DNA of 12,236 nucleotides from positions 1 through 12,236 of the forward strand of contig JANXQG010000405.1 of NCBI GenBank assembly GCA_025356915.1, read 5' to 3'. Positions 1-7,422 of the stretch are shown here, piece by piece; position 1 is the first letter of the stretch; the number at the start of each line of letters is the position of its first letter. The DNA is from Planctomycetota bacterium. GTDB taxonomy: Bacteria > Planctomycetota > Planctomycetia > Pirellulales > Thermoguttaceae. The notes under the pieces are model-generated. The model was not told the origin of the DNA. It did not search any database and saw only the letters and a program-made list of their open reading frames with translations. The position numbers were made by a program, and so were the translations under genes.

Positions 1-1883
1 ACCTTGAGCTGGAGTTTCATGGCAAGACGAAGCTCTATGTGCCCAGCTCAAAAATCGGCTTGGTACAGAAGTATGTTGGCAGCACCAAGGGCCGGCCGAT
101 GCTTGCCAAGCTGGGCGGTCGCCTTTGGGATAAGCAGAAGAAGCGGGTCGAGTCGGCCGTGACCGATATGGCCGTCGAGATGCTCGAACTTCAGGCCGTT
201 CGCGCTTCCAGGCCGGGTATCAGCTTCCGCGTGGAGACCGAGTGGCAGCACGAATTTGACGCCTCTTTTCCCTACAAGGAAACACCCGACCAGTTGACCA
301 CCCTGGAAGCGATCGAGCAGGATATGCACACCCCCCGGCCGATGGACCGGCTGCTCTGCGGCGATGTCGGCTACGGCAAGACGGAGGTGGCCATGCGGGC
401 GGCCTTCAAGGCGATCGATTCCGGCTACCAGGTTGCAGTGCTTGTGCCGACGACGGTACTTGCCGAGCAACATCTGCGGACCTTCTCCGCGCGGATGGCC
501 GAGTTTCCCTTTTCGATTGCCGCCCTCTCGCGGTTCTCCACGCGGCGGCAGCAGGCCGAAATCATCGAGCGACTGGCCGCCGGCTCCGTGGACATCCTCA
601 TCGGCACTCATCGCCTCGTGCAGCCGGACGTGAAGTTCCATAACCTGGGTCTGATCGTCATCGACGAAGAGCAGCGATTTGGCGTCGAGGTCAAGGAACG
701 CCTGAAGGCCATGCGGCAGACCGTCGACGTGCTGACGATGACCGCCACTCCGATCCCCCGTACGCTCCATCTGGGCCTGATCGGCGTCCGCGATATCTCG
801 AACTTGGAAACCCCGCCCGAAGACCGACTGGCGGTGGAAACCCGCGTCACCCGATTTAATCCTGAACTGATCCGGCAGGCCGTGCTGCGGGAGCTTAACC
901 GGCAAGGACAGATCTTTTTCGTCCACAATCGCGTACAGGATATCCAGGCACTCGCCAAAAAGCTTGGCCAGATCGTGCCGGAGGCCCGCATCCGCATTGC
1001 CCACGGCCAAATGGCCGAGGACGAATTGGAGCGGGTCATGCTCGACTTCGTGGCCCATCGTTTCGACCTTTTGCTGGCAACAACGATCATTGAGAGCGGC
1101 TTGGACATCCCCAACGCCAACACCATTTTCATCGACGAGGCCGACCGCTACGGCCTCTCTGATTTGCATCAGCTTCGCGGCCGCGTGGGGCGTTACATCC
1201 ATCGGGCCTATTGCTATCTCCTGCTCGATCCGAATAAGAGCCTTACGTCAACTTCCGCACGGCGACTGAAGGCGATCGAAGAATTCAGCCAGATGGGCGC
1301 GGGCTTTGCTATTGCCATGCGCGACCTCGAAATCCGCGGCGCCGGCAATATCCTGGGCACCCAACAAAGCGGCCACATTGCCGTGGTGGGTTACGAGCTG
1401 TATTGCGCGCTCTTGCAACAGGCGGTACAGCACCTCAAGCGACAGCCGCCCAAGCAGGCGATCGAGGTCAATATCGACCTGCCGGGTGAAGGCCACATTC
1501 CCCGGAGCTACGTGCCCGACCTGCGGTTGAAAATTGACCTCTACCGCCGGCTCAGCCGGATATCGAGTGGAGACGAGCTTCGCGACCTGCGCAGCGAACT
1601 GCGGGATCGCTTTGGCGTGCCGCCGCCACGGGTCGAACATTTGCTTTGGCTAGCGGAACTGCGGATCGCCGCCCATCGTTGGCAGATCGAATCGATCCAC
1701 TTGGAGCCGCCGTACGTCGTCTTCCGCTACCGTTCGGCACAGCTCATCCGCGAGCTGGCAACCCATCGTGGGGTAACGCTGAGAATTGTCGACAACCAAA
1801 GTGCCTACCTTCCCTTGGAAGGCGATAAGGAGTCACCCGAATCGATTCAGCAGCAGGTCAAATCGCTGTTGCAGTTGGAATAG
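1..1883 (+). CDS. mfd: Transcription-repair coupling factor Mfd, C-terminal part (5' truncated by window edge)
   Basis: Mfd is the cytoplasmic ATP-dependent translocase that removes stalled RNA polymerase from DNA damage and recruits UvrA. The reading frame is open from base 3, with codons before the first GTG reading LELEFHGKTKLYVP, so the gene runs in from upstream. About 626 of the usual 1,100-1,150 residues are visible. In order they show the end of the CarD-like RNA polymerase-interacting domain (about nt 3-70), a helicase domain with Walker A GDVGYGKT (nt 360-383), DEEQ box (nt 663-674) and MTATPIPRTL (about nt 740-765), then the second RecA-like domain with IIESGLDIPNANT and the QLRGRVGR motif. 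The TRG translocation motif (RDLEIRGAGNILGTQQSGH, about nt 1321-1377) and the D7 domain follow. TRG separates Mfd from most helicases; RecG shares it but lacks the RID and D7 parts. The 3' end is complete (TAG). The next gene converges after 9 bp, leaving no room for a separate terminator. Confidence 0.97.
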   Translation, partial: LELEFHGKTKLYVPSSKIGLVQKYVGSTKGRPMLAKLGGRLWDKQKKRVESAVTDMAVEMLELQAVRASRPGISFRVETEWQHEFDASFPYKETPDQLTTLEAIEQDMHTPRPMDRLLCGDVGYGKTEVAMRAAFKAIDSGYQVAVLVPTTVLAEQHLRTFSARMAEFPFSIAALSRFSTRRQQAEIIERLAAGSVDILIGTHRLVQPDVKFHNLGLIVIDEEQRFGVEVKERLKAMRQTVDVLTMTATPIPRTLHLGLIGVRDISNLETPPEDRLAVETRVTRFNPELIRQAVLRELNRQGQIFFVHNRVQDIQALAKKLGQIVPEARIRIAHGQMAEDELERVMLDFVAHRFDLLLATTIIESGLDIPNANTIFIDEADRYGLSDLHQLRGRVGRYIHRAYCYLLLDPNKSLTSTSARRLKAIEEFSQMGAGFAIAMRDLEIRGAGNILGTQQSGHIAVVGYELYCALLQQAVQHLKRQPPKQAIEVNIDLPGEGHIPRSYVPDLRLKIDLYRRLSRISSGDELRDLRSELRDRFGVPPPRVEHLLWLAELRIAAHRWQIESIHLEPPYVVFRYRSAQLIRELATHRGVTLRIVDNQSAYLPLEGDKESPESIQQQVKSLLQLE

Positions 1884-1892
1884 AGCGTAGTT

Positions 1893-3794
1893 TTAATTCC
1901 TTGCTTTGTCGCCGATAGGGAAAATAACGAGATCGAGCACGTCCTTGCCGGGGTTTTCAAAAGGCCCCGCCGAGGGCTTGGTCTCGCTGCGTTTCTTTCC
2001 GAAATAGTCCGTGTTAATCTTCAACGGTAACCCATCCGGATTTTCATAAGCACAATCCGACACTTTGGCTTTTCCGAGAAGCTCGGTCGTCACCAGCGCG
2101 GTCGATGTCTTCTCCATGGCTTGTCCCAAAGTCAGATGAAGATGGACCCTGCTGTCCTCCTCGGTGATCGTGGGCTTGGGATCCACGTCTCCCAGAGTCA
2201 GCGGGGCTGCCTCCTTGGCGTAGGGGCGTGCTCCGTTGTAATAGACGTTGCCGCCTGTTTGCAGTGAAGAATTCCTGGCATCATAGACCCACAGACCAAA
2301 TCCGGTGATGCTTTTTCTGGGATCGGTAGTTTTTACGGGTGCCTGGCCGGTGGCTCCCTGCCCGACGAAGATGTTGTTGAAGTAACGGTTGTCTCCGCCC
2401 TTGGTCATGCTCAAACCGGCGATGGCCGTCGAGTGCGCCTTCAGGTAGGGAGTGAAACGACTCATATCATACCAATTGTCGATTCTCCCGAGCATCAGGT
2501 TATGCACAAAGGCTCCACCCTCGGACATGTCCCAAACGCTTCGAGAGGAAAGAAAGAGGTTGTTATCCACGAGAAACGGGCCGTGATTGACCTCCACATA
2601 GAGGTCTTCTTGACTGTTGTCGTAGCACAGGTTGCCCGTGATCCGCGTTCCTTGTGCCATCCAGTCCATCCATATTCCACGGCCGTTGCCATGGACTCGG
2701 TTGTTTTTGATGAGCATATCGATGGAGGCATGGATTTTGATCCCCGCCTGTTCCGCACCGTCAAACTGCCGCCTTGTCCAGGTGCTATGGATGTGATTGC
2801 CCGTGATCTGACTGAAGATGGCGCCCAGACTGCCGACGATGCCCGCCTGCTCGCAGTGGGAGATGGTGTTGTTGCGGACAATATGGTGGCCGATGGTCTC
2901 TTTGTTCCAGCCGTTCTGAAGAGCACGTTCGACGGTTTTGACGTAGCCTTCGGCGGAATTGGCCGACTTGTTATCGAATTCGTCACCATACTTTCCAAGC
3001 GTTATGCCCACGCAGGCAGAGTGGCTGATCGTATTGTTCTCGATAATCCAGCCCTTGCTCCAGTGAGTGCCGATCAAGCCAATCTGCTCGGCGGTCGGCG
3101 GAGCCCATGGCGTTGCCGCGTGGCACATCGTGAAACCGCGCACGGTGATGTAGTTCCTGCCCGGCTTGTCCGGATAAAACACGGTCCGCCGCACGTTGAT
3201 CTCCACCGTCTGCTCGTTGGGATTCACACCCCTGAACTGTGCCCAGATCGTGGTGTTCTCCTTGTCCACTTGACCGAACCAGCTCGGTTCTTTCCCGGTT
3301 TTCGACAAGACGTTGTCCAGGCGGGTCGTCTCAGCCAGCCACTCACCATTGAGATAGACGGCACCCATGTGATGCAGGCGGCCCTTAGCAGCGAACCAGT
3401 CGCCCTGGATGAGGTCACGGTAGGGATTGAAACTGCTGAAGAACGCATTGGGAATGATGACTTTCCAGACATCGTCCTGGACCTTCTCCCAGTTCTTCAC
3501 GACTTCCGAACCTTTGAGCTCGACTTTTTCGCCCGGTGCCGCCTGATAGAGGATACGTTTTGCGTCGGACTCGCCGCCGCGTGGCGGGTTGATGCGCTCG
3601 CGATAGACGCCTTCATGCACGGTGATGACATCGCCCGGTTGCGCGAGAGTGGCGGCACGCTGGATCGTGCGGAGTGGGGCTGCCTGCGTGCCGGGCTGGG
3701 CGTCGTTACCGTTAAGAGCGACATGAAAGTCGGTGGCGTAAACGGTGGTGGCGAGCGCGATGGCACCTATGAATTGAATCAGCGTTGTTCTCAT
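1893..3794 (-). CDS. Secreted right-handed beta-helix glycosidase, probable GH120 beta-xylosidase
   Basis: This is a 633-residue exported protein. Residues 1-20 form a signal peptide ending VYA before TDFH. Residues about 22-65 match the DUF1565-type start of parallel beta-helix proteins (GNDAQPGTQAAPLRTIQRA, then PGDVITVHEGVYRE). Residues about 245-420 carry repeated beta-helix rungs rich in NN/GN turns (IIENNTISHS, IVRNNTISHC, ITGNHIHS, LIKNNRVHGN). The segment with GIWMDWMAQGTR, then VEVNHGPFLVDNNLF, resembles GH120 xylosidases. D377 and E401 lie at almost the positions and spacing that I recall for the catalytic pair of Thermoanaerobacterium XylC (D382/E405), and the length is also close. 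Removal of xylose from xylo-oligosaccharides outside the cytoplasm is therefore likely. The ATG is supported by AAGGA about 7 bp upstream. It lies on the same strand as the Rpn gene, 95 bp downstream of it, and converges with mfd. A less specific alternative is a generic beta-helix or pectate-lyase-like protein. Confidence 0.9.
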   Translation of the reverse strand: MRTTLIQFIGAIALATTVYATDFHVALNGNDAQPGTQAAPLRTIQRAATLAQPGDVITVHEGVYRERINPPRGGESDAKRILYQAAPGEKVELKGSEVVKNWEKVQDDVWKVIIPNAFFSSFNPYRDLIQGDWFAAKGRLHHMGAVYLNGEWLAETTRLDNVLSKTGKEPSWFGQVDKENTTIWAQFRGVNPNEQTVEINVRRTVFYPDKPGRNYITVRGFTMCHAATPWAPPTAEQIGLIGTHWSKGWIIENNTISHSACVGITLGKYGDEFDNKSANSAEGYVKTVERALQNGWNKETIGHHIVRNNTISHCEQAGIVGSLGAIFSQITGNHIHSTWTRRQFDGAEQAGIKIHASIDMLIKNNRVHGNGRGIWMDWMAQGTRITGNLCYDNSQEDLYVEVNHGPFLVDNNLFLSSRSVWDMSEGGAFVHNLMLGRIDNWYDMSRFTPYLKAHSTAIAGLSMTKGGDNRYFNNIFVGQGATGQAPVKTTDPRKSITGFGLWVYDARNSSLQTGGNVYYNGARPYAKEAAPLTLGDVDPKPTITEEDSRVHLHLTLGQAMEKTSTALVTTELLGKAKVSDCAYENPDGLPLKINTDYFGKKRSETKPSAGPFENPGKDVLDLVIFPIGDKARN

Positions 3795-3865
3795 ATTGTA
3801 ATCCTTACAGTAATGGGGCCGACATTTACCATTTCAACTCCGATCGGATACGCTCCGAGCAGCAA

Positions 3866-3885
3866 CTGCGCTCGTCCCGCCCTGC
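3866..3885. repeat. Partial copy of a dispersed GC-rich repeat
   Basis: These 20 bases differ by one base from 11067-11086 and are also very close to 12039-12058 (core GCGCTCGTCCC). The copy sits in the 95-bp gap between the Rpn gene stop and the beta-helix gene start. Unlike the two copies near hemC it lacks the left GTGGG arm, so it cannot form the same hairpin and looks like a fragment. I see nothing else in this gap except the Shine-Dalgarno sequence of the beta-helix gene and a weak TTGAAA box (minus strand) without a good -10. Confidence 0.55.
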
Positions 3886-3889
3886 TTTT

Positions 3890-4816
3890 CTACGAAGACG
3901 TTCGGTTGCGCAATCGGTTTTGCAGATTGTTGGTCAGCGACTCAAGCTGGGCAAGGTCCAATGCTCTTAGTTCCTGTTCCTCGCTGACAGGCGTACAAAG
4001 TATTGTCTGAAGCGTTCGGATCAATTCGATCTTGCCTTCGATCTTGCCTTCGATCTTGCCTTCGATCTTGCCTTTGATCTCGCCTTCACGCACACCCTCA
4101 CGATGGGAGGCGTTCATGGCCCATTGTTGGTCTCGAATCGCTTTTTCGCGTGCATCGTACATCACTTTGTCCTCGGTTACTTGCGCTATATTAACGATCG
4201 TTTGCGTCGCTTGCCGGATCGCTTGCTGGGGAAATAATTTCAACAGTGCGTCGGCTTCGTACTCGTGGGCATGAAGAAACCAGAATAGCCAGCAATCGAG
4301 CATATCGGCCGTCTTCAAGTCCTTCTCCCTTAAATTATACCTTCCAAGCTCCAGCGTGTGAATCTCCAAGGTTTCTTGCAAAACCCGGCCCGATTCTGCG
4401 TCGGTGAGACGAAACGCATGGTGGACTTTTGTTGCATCCTTCCAAAGAATCCCGTCGACCAGGCAGATCGAAAAAACGGGATGGGCCTTTGTGTAGTCGT
4501 CACCCGCCTTCAGTTGATCGGAATAAAGCTCGCAACCATAAAAAACGATCCGTTGAACTAGGCCCTCAAAAATCGTGAGTTGCATTTCGATGTCGTAGAT
4601 GGCTCCCGACTGATCGACGGCCTTGACGTCGAGAATCGATAGTTTATCGTCCTTGTAATCTTGCAGGTTGTAGGGATTTACGAGCGTGACATCAATGATT
4701 GGCGACGCGGGATCGAGAATTGCGTTGAGCAAACTGATCAGGGCGACGCGATTCTCCGGGGTTCCGAACGTCCGCTTGAACGCAAAATCATTCGTGGGGC
4801 GAATTCCAAGCGGCAT
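3890..4816 (-). CDS. Rpn family recombination-promoting nuclease / PD-(D/E)XK transposase-like protein
   Basis: The product is 308 residues from the ATG at 4816. This start is preferred over an upstream TTG (4861) because the family conserved start (here RPTNDFAFKRTFGT) follows it directly. The N-terminal half is a PD-(D/E)XK nuclease domain: ILDVKA (D63, K65) and YDIEMQ (E77, Q79) give the D-(D/E)xK-Q pattern of the Rpn/YhgA-like (PF12784) family. Relatives are DNA endonucleases that promote RecA-independent recombination, and they occur in many diverged copies per genome in planctomycetes and cyanobacteria. Residues about 165-235 are helical. Residues about 244-264 are a run of GKIE units encoded by a 12-bp tandem repeat (4025-4084), followed by a C-terminal helix. 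The frame is intact. A minus-strand extended -10 lies about 55 bp upstream. The gene probably moves or amplifies rather than serving the neighbouring xylosidase. Confidence 0.9.
   Translation of the reverse strand: MPLGIRPTNDFAFKRTFGTPENRVALISLLNAILDPASPIIDVTLVNPYNLQDYKDDKLSILDVKAVDQSGAIYDIEMQLTIFEGLVQRIVFYGCELYSDQLKAGDDYTKAHPVFSICLVDGILWKDATKVHHAFRLTDAESGRVLQETLEIHTLELGRYNLREKDLKTADMLDCWLFWFLHAHEYEADALLKLFPQQAIRQATQTIVNIAQVTEDKVMYDAREKAIRDQQWAMNASHREGVREGEIKGKIEGKIEGKIEGKIELIRTLQTILCTPVSEEQELRALDLAQLESLTNNLQNRLRNRTSS
4025..4084. repeat. 12-bp tandem repeat inside the Rpn gene
   Basis: There are four perfect copies of TTCGATCTTGCC (4025-4036, 4037-4048, 4049-4060, 4061-4072) and a fifth degenerate copy (4073-4084). 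On the coding (minus) strand each unit encodes Gly-Lys-Ile-Glu, giving a charged, probably helical linker between the nuclease half and the C-terminal helix. Because the unit is a multiple of three, copy-number change by slippage would keep the frame. Confidence 0.95.
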
Positions 4817-4870
4817 AATGGTTCCCGGAAGAAAGAGGACACAGTTCGAGCTTCGAGCCAAACAGATACC

Positions 4871-4879
4871 AGTATACCA
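4871..4879 (-). promoter_or_regulatory. Extended -10 promoter for the Rpn gene
   Basis: Read on the minus strand these bases are TGGTATACT, a full extended -10 (TGnTATAnT type). Transcription would start about 48 bases before the ATG at 4816. No convincing -35 is seen at 17 bp, which is common for extended -10 promoters. It is a pattern match only. Confidence 0.4.
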
Positions 4880-5040
4880 CGAATTTTGCGGAAGAAGGGC
4901 GAGATACCCGGTGACATTTTACTGAACTTTCGCAGATTTTCTGATGGATTTTGATAGTGAAAAGAGGACGGGGTTCCTTGTAAACTTTGCGTGGTTACAA
5001 GCGTCGAAGACGCGCGCAAAGGACAAGGAGGTCCCCATCC

Positions 5041-5280
5041 ATGTTTACCAGCATACCCTCTCTCGCTTCGGTTCTGCAATGCCTGCTGCCTGTATTCACT
5101 CAACCATCGTTCCAGACGCACGTCGAGGTGCTGCTGGGTTGGGTCATGTACCTGGGCAGGCGAACCGAGTACGGCGTGTTCCAAACGATTCAGGCCGATA
5201 CGCCCGTTTCCCGAAAGGAGCGGCATCCGTTCGACCGCTTCTACAACTTTTGGTTTCGCTTGCTTGTTACCCAGCGATAA
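5041..5280 (+). pseudogene. N-terminal stub of a transposase (about 79 codons), truncated
   Basis: The ATG at 5041 has a perfect AAGGAGG (5025-5031) 9 bp upstream, so this was a real translation start. The stub reads MFTSIPSLASVLQCLLPVFT, then a helix with VEVLLGWVMYLGRRTEYGVF, then SRKERHPFDRFYNFWFR. That resembles the N-terminal region of IS4/IS701-like (DDE_5) transposases that I associate with planctomycetes, where the text normally runs on from FYNFF into several hundred more residues including the DDE triad. Here the match ends at about codon 72, and the frame then runs into a 20-bp palindrome (5270-5289) that supplies the stop. The catalytic part is absent, so the stub should be inactive. 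The family assignment is from memory of the pattern and is uncertain; that it is a broken gene is more secure. Confidence 0.6.
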
Positions 5281-5335
5281 ATCGCTGGGCTATTCTCACG
5301 CGTCCCTCCGGGGCAAAATGCCTCGCCCGTAAACA
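5270..5335. repeat. Palindromic dispersed repeat ending the transposase stub
   Basis: CCCAGCGAT-AA-ATCGCTGGG (5270-5289) is a perfect 9-bp inverted repeat with a 2-base centre. It is followed by a GC-rich tail containing TCCCTCCGGGGC. The stop codon of the transposase stub (TAA, 5278-5280) lies inside the palindrome. I recall similar hairpins scattered through planctomycete genomes, which would make this a small dispersed element inserted in, or recombined with, the old transposase gene. The right boundary is a guess. Confidence 0.55.
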
Positions 5336-5388
5336 AATCCTGCCCAATCACCTCAACACGTCAACCCCAACTTTGCATCGCCCTAGGA

Positions 5389-5523
5389 TTAGGCTGGTTT
5401 GCGGCGTCGCCAAAGGAAGCCAAGTAGGCCAAGGGTGGCGGTGCCAAGGAGCGTCAAGGGCTTGGTTCCGATTTTACCCTTTGCGTTGAGATTGCCCTGG
5501 CAAAGATTTGCCGCAAATTTGCC
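5389..5523 (-). pseudogene. C-terminal remnant of a PEP-CTERM-like surface/exported protein, cut by IS66
   Basis: The minus strand carries 44 open codons and a TAA stop (5389-5391). They begin at the base next to the IS66 left end (5523/5524). The last residues are PLTLLGTATLGLLGF followed by LWRRRKPA: a hydrophobic helix and a terminal Arg cluster, the layout of PEP-CTERM sorting tails recognised by exosortase. The Pro-Glu-Pro triplet itself is not present (TKP in its place), so this is a variant or a decayed tail. The residues before it (GKFAANLCQGNLNAKGKIG) are Gly/Asn-rich, as in secreted proteins. The 5' part of the gene is not found on the other side of the IS. It is too short for an ORF caller and overlaps no plausible coding region on the other strand. 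Confidence 0.55.
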
Positions 5524-5545
5524 GTAAAGCTTCGTCCAACCCGTC
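5524..5545 (+). repeat. IS66 left terminal inverted repeat
   Basis: The sequence starts GTAAAGCTTCG and ends TCCAACCCGTC. It matches the reverse complement of 7377-7398 except for two adjacent bases (TT here, AC there). Confidence 0.9.
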
Positions 5546-5612
5546 TATTGGGGTGGATTTGAGCGGAAATTGATCTGGTGCAGTTGGATCGGTTCGGGTA
5601 AAGCGTGGCATT

Positions 5613-7277
5613 ATGATTGCCACGTTTCTGGAACAACCGACCGAGACGCCGGAGACGCAAGTCTGCTGCCAGAATTGCCCGGCCGTTCAGCGCCTGGAAC
5701 GGGCACTGGAAAGGTTGACCGCTGAGTTCCGTTGCGAAGTGGGCTATTGGAAGAGCATGCATGCGGGTGCCCTTAAACGCATTGAGCGGTTGCAAGAGGA
5801 ACTGGACCAATCCCGGGGAGAGACCCGCGCCCTTCAAGCCGAGCGTTTTGGTCGCAAGTCGGAGAAGTCTTCCCGTCGCGACCGTTCCAACGATTTATTC
5901 GATCCCGAAGAAGTCGTGCCTTCTGCGAAGAAGCGAGGTGCGCAGCTTGGCCATGCGGGGCACGATCGGCGCGATTATTCTCATTTGCCAGTCCAGGAGG
6001 AGTTCGTCTCGTTGCCGGAGGAATCGCTGGCTTGACCGCATTGCGGAAAGCCAGCCGCGATGATGTCGGTCACGGAGGATTCGCAATTGGTGGAGGTCGA
6101 AGTCCGGCCGCACGTACGGCGGATTCGACGCCATCGATATCGAGCGACGTGTGACTGCGATCCCACACGGCGAACGCTGACGGCTCCGCCACCACCCAAG
6201 CTGATCCCCAAAGGCAGCTATGGCATCTCGATTTGGGTGCATGTCTTGTTGGACAAGTATGCGTCGTATCGGCCCACCGAGCGGTTATTGGGGCAACTCG
6301 AACAGTACGACCTGGACTTGCCGGCCGGCACGGTGAACGATGGGTTCAAGCGGATCGAGCCCATGTTGACGCCGATCTACGAAGCGTTTTGCGAGCGGAA
6401 CCGGCAGGGCAGCTTCCATCAAGGCGACGAAACCCGTTGGCGGGTTTTCGTGCTATTGGATGGGAAAAATGGCTATGGTTGGTGGTTATGGGTCGTTCTC
6501 GGCGTGGACACCGTGATCTATCTGCTCAATCCTAGCCGGGGTCACGAGGTGCCGGAAGCCCATTTTGGCCCGGACGCGTCGGGAACCTTGGAAGTCGATC
6601 GGTACTCGGCCTACAAAGCCATGGCGCTGGTGAAGTCGGGAGCGATGCTCTTGGCGTTCTGCTGGGCGCACGTGCGGCGGGACTTCGTGGGAGTGGGCAA
6701 AGGCTGGCCGGAGTTGACGCCTTGGGCGCTTTCCTGGCTGCGCCGGATTCGCCATCCCTACCAGATCAATCGAGAACGTCTCCAGCACTCTCTGGATTCA
6801 GTTAAGTTTCAAGAACAACAGGCCTTGTTGTGCGGGACGGTGGAGGCGATGCACGCCGAGGCGATGCAAGAGCTTTCCGATCCCAAACTTCGCCAGCCCT
6901 GCCGCAAGGTCTTGGAGAGCCTGCAAGAACACTGGACCGGACTGACTCGGTTCGTCGATGATTCAAGAATTCCGATGGACAACAACGCGTCGGAACGGGA
7001 GGTACGCGGCCCGGCCCTAGCACGGAAGAACTTCTATGGTTCTGGCTCCTTGTGGAGCGGCCGTTTGGCGGCGATGGCGTTTTCGATTTTTGCGACGCTG
7101 GTCCGCTGGAAACTCAATCCGCGACGGTGGTTGATGTGGTACTTTGAAACTTGTGCAGCCACTGGTGGAAAAACGCCCGAAGATATCCAACCGTTCTTGC
7201 CCTGGAATCTTTCCCACGAACGTCGTTTGGAACTGGGGGCTCGCGATACGGCTTCTTCGCCCGACAATACCTCCTGA
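5613..7277 (+). pseudogene. tnpC: IS66 transposase TnpC interrupted by one in-frame TGA
   Basis: One frame runs from ATG 5613 to TGA 7275-7277 (554 codons). It is broken only by a TGA at 6033-6035 (codon 141). Codons 1-140 give the N-terminal part: a coiled coil at about residues 28-75, then ERFGRKSEKSSRRD and the basic KKRGAQLGHAGHDRRDY region, as in IS66 TnpC. After the TGA the frame reads PHCGKPAAM, so the original was almost certainly CPHCGKP, the first half of the zinc motif; CDC follows at about residue 180. The catalytic core is intact: D272 (GDETRWRV), D329 (LEVDRYSAY), AHVRRDF, and E461 in DNNASEREVRGPALARKNF. A 405-codon C-terminal protein could start at ATG 6060, with GGAAAG 9 bp before it. 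Without readthrough or recoding no full-length transposase is made. The ATG at 5613 has only a weak ribosome site. Confidence 0.9.
6033..6072 (+). other. Hairpin beginning at the in-frame TGA of the IS66 transposase
   Basis: TGACCG (6033-6038) pairs with CGGTCA (6067-6072). Directly inside, CATTGCGG (6039-6046) pairs with CCGCGATG (6055-6062) with one G-U pair. This gives 14 base pairs, an 8-base loop AAAGCCAG and a 4-base one-sided bulge. The stop codon forms the base of the stem. The pairing is seen directly; whether it does anything is unknown (see findings). Confidence 0.6.
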
Positions 7278-7376
7278 CGCCGCTGTCACCCTTCGCCTTC
7301 GGCTCGGATACCGAAACCATTCCTCGTTCGCTTCCCCTCGTCGGAGCGGAATCGCCCCTGGGCGAATTCCCGTACT

Positions 7377-7398
7377 GACGGGTTGGACGGTGCTTTAC
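7377..7398 (-). repeat. IS66 right terminal inverted repeat
   Basis: This is the inverted partner of 5524-5545, with 20 of 22 bases matching. It lies 100 bp after the transposase stop. The 99 bp between them (7278-7376) show no gene. Confidence 0.9.
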
Positions 7399-7422
7399 GA
7401 CGAACGAAAGCTATACCGCTCG

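Larger units (their letters stand above)
5524..7398 (+). mobile_element. IS66 family insertion sequence (tnpC-only, ISBst12-like), 1,875 bp
   Basis: Both ends can be read. The left end is 5524-5545 and the right end, in inverse orientation, is 7377-7398; they agree at 20 of 22 bases. Both begin GTAAAGC, like the GTAA start of IS66 termini. Between them lies one transposase frame. The accessory tnpA and tnpB genes of classical IS66 elements are absent, which fits the ISBst12 subgroup as I know it. The 8-bp flanks (AATTTGCC left, GACGAACG right) do not match, so there is no target-site duplication; recombination between copies or flank loss is likely. The left end lies directly against a truncated PEP-CTERM-like gene, and the right end lies 24 bp before a promoter driving hicB. 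The transposase has an in-frame TGA, so this copy may be inactive. Confidence 0.9.

Noticed and set aside
48..1202. 384-codon minus-strand open frame opposite mfd
   Set aside because: It is antisense to strongly conserved Mfd helicase motifs, with no domain of its own; a GC-rich shadow frame.
2433..4010. 525-codon plus-strand open frame opposite the beta-helix gene
   Set aside because: It is fully antisense to a gene with a signal peptide, family motifs and a ribosome site. The frame has no recognisable domain and is rich in Val/Asp/His-type shadow composition.
4817..4861. TTG start for the Rpn protein, adding 15 residues
   Set aside because: The family-conserved sequence begins right after the ATG at 4816, and the predicted -10 at 4871-4876 would put the transcription start too close to the TTG.
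4738..5226. 162-codon minus-strand open frame across the Rpn start and transposase stub
   Set aside because: It spans the 5' end of one gene and the antisense of another, with no coherent domain.
6033..6035. Genome-wide TGA reassignment (for example to Trp or Gly) as the reason for the in-frame TGA
   Set aside because: The other genes use TGA as a terminal stop (hicB, the kinase, hemC, the transposase end) and show no internal TGA, so a changed code is not supported.
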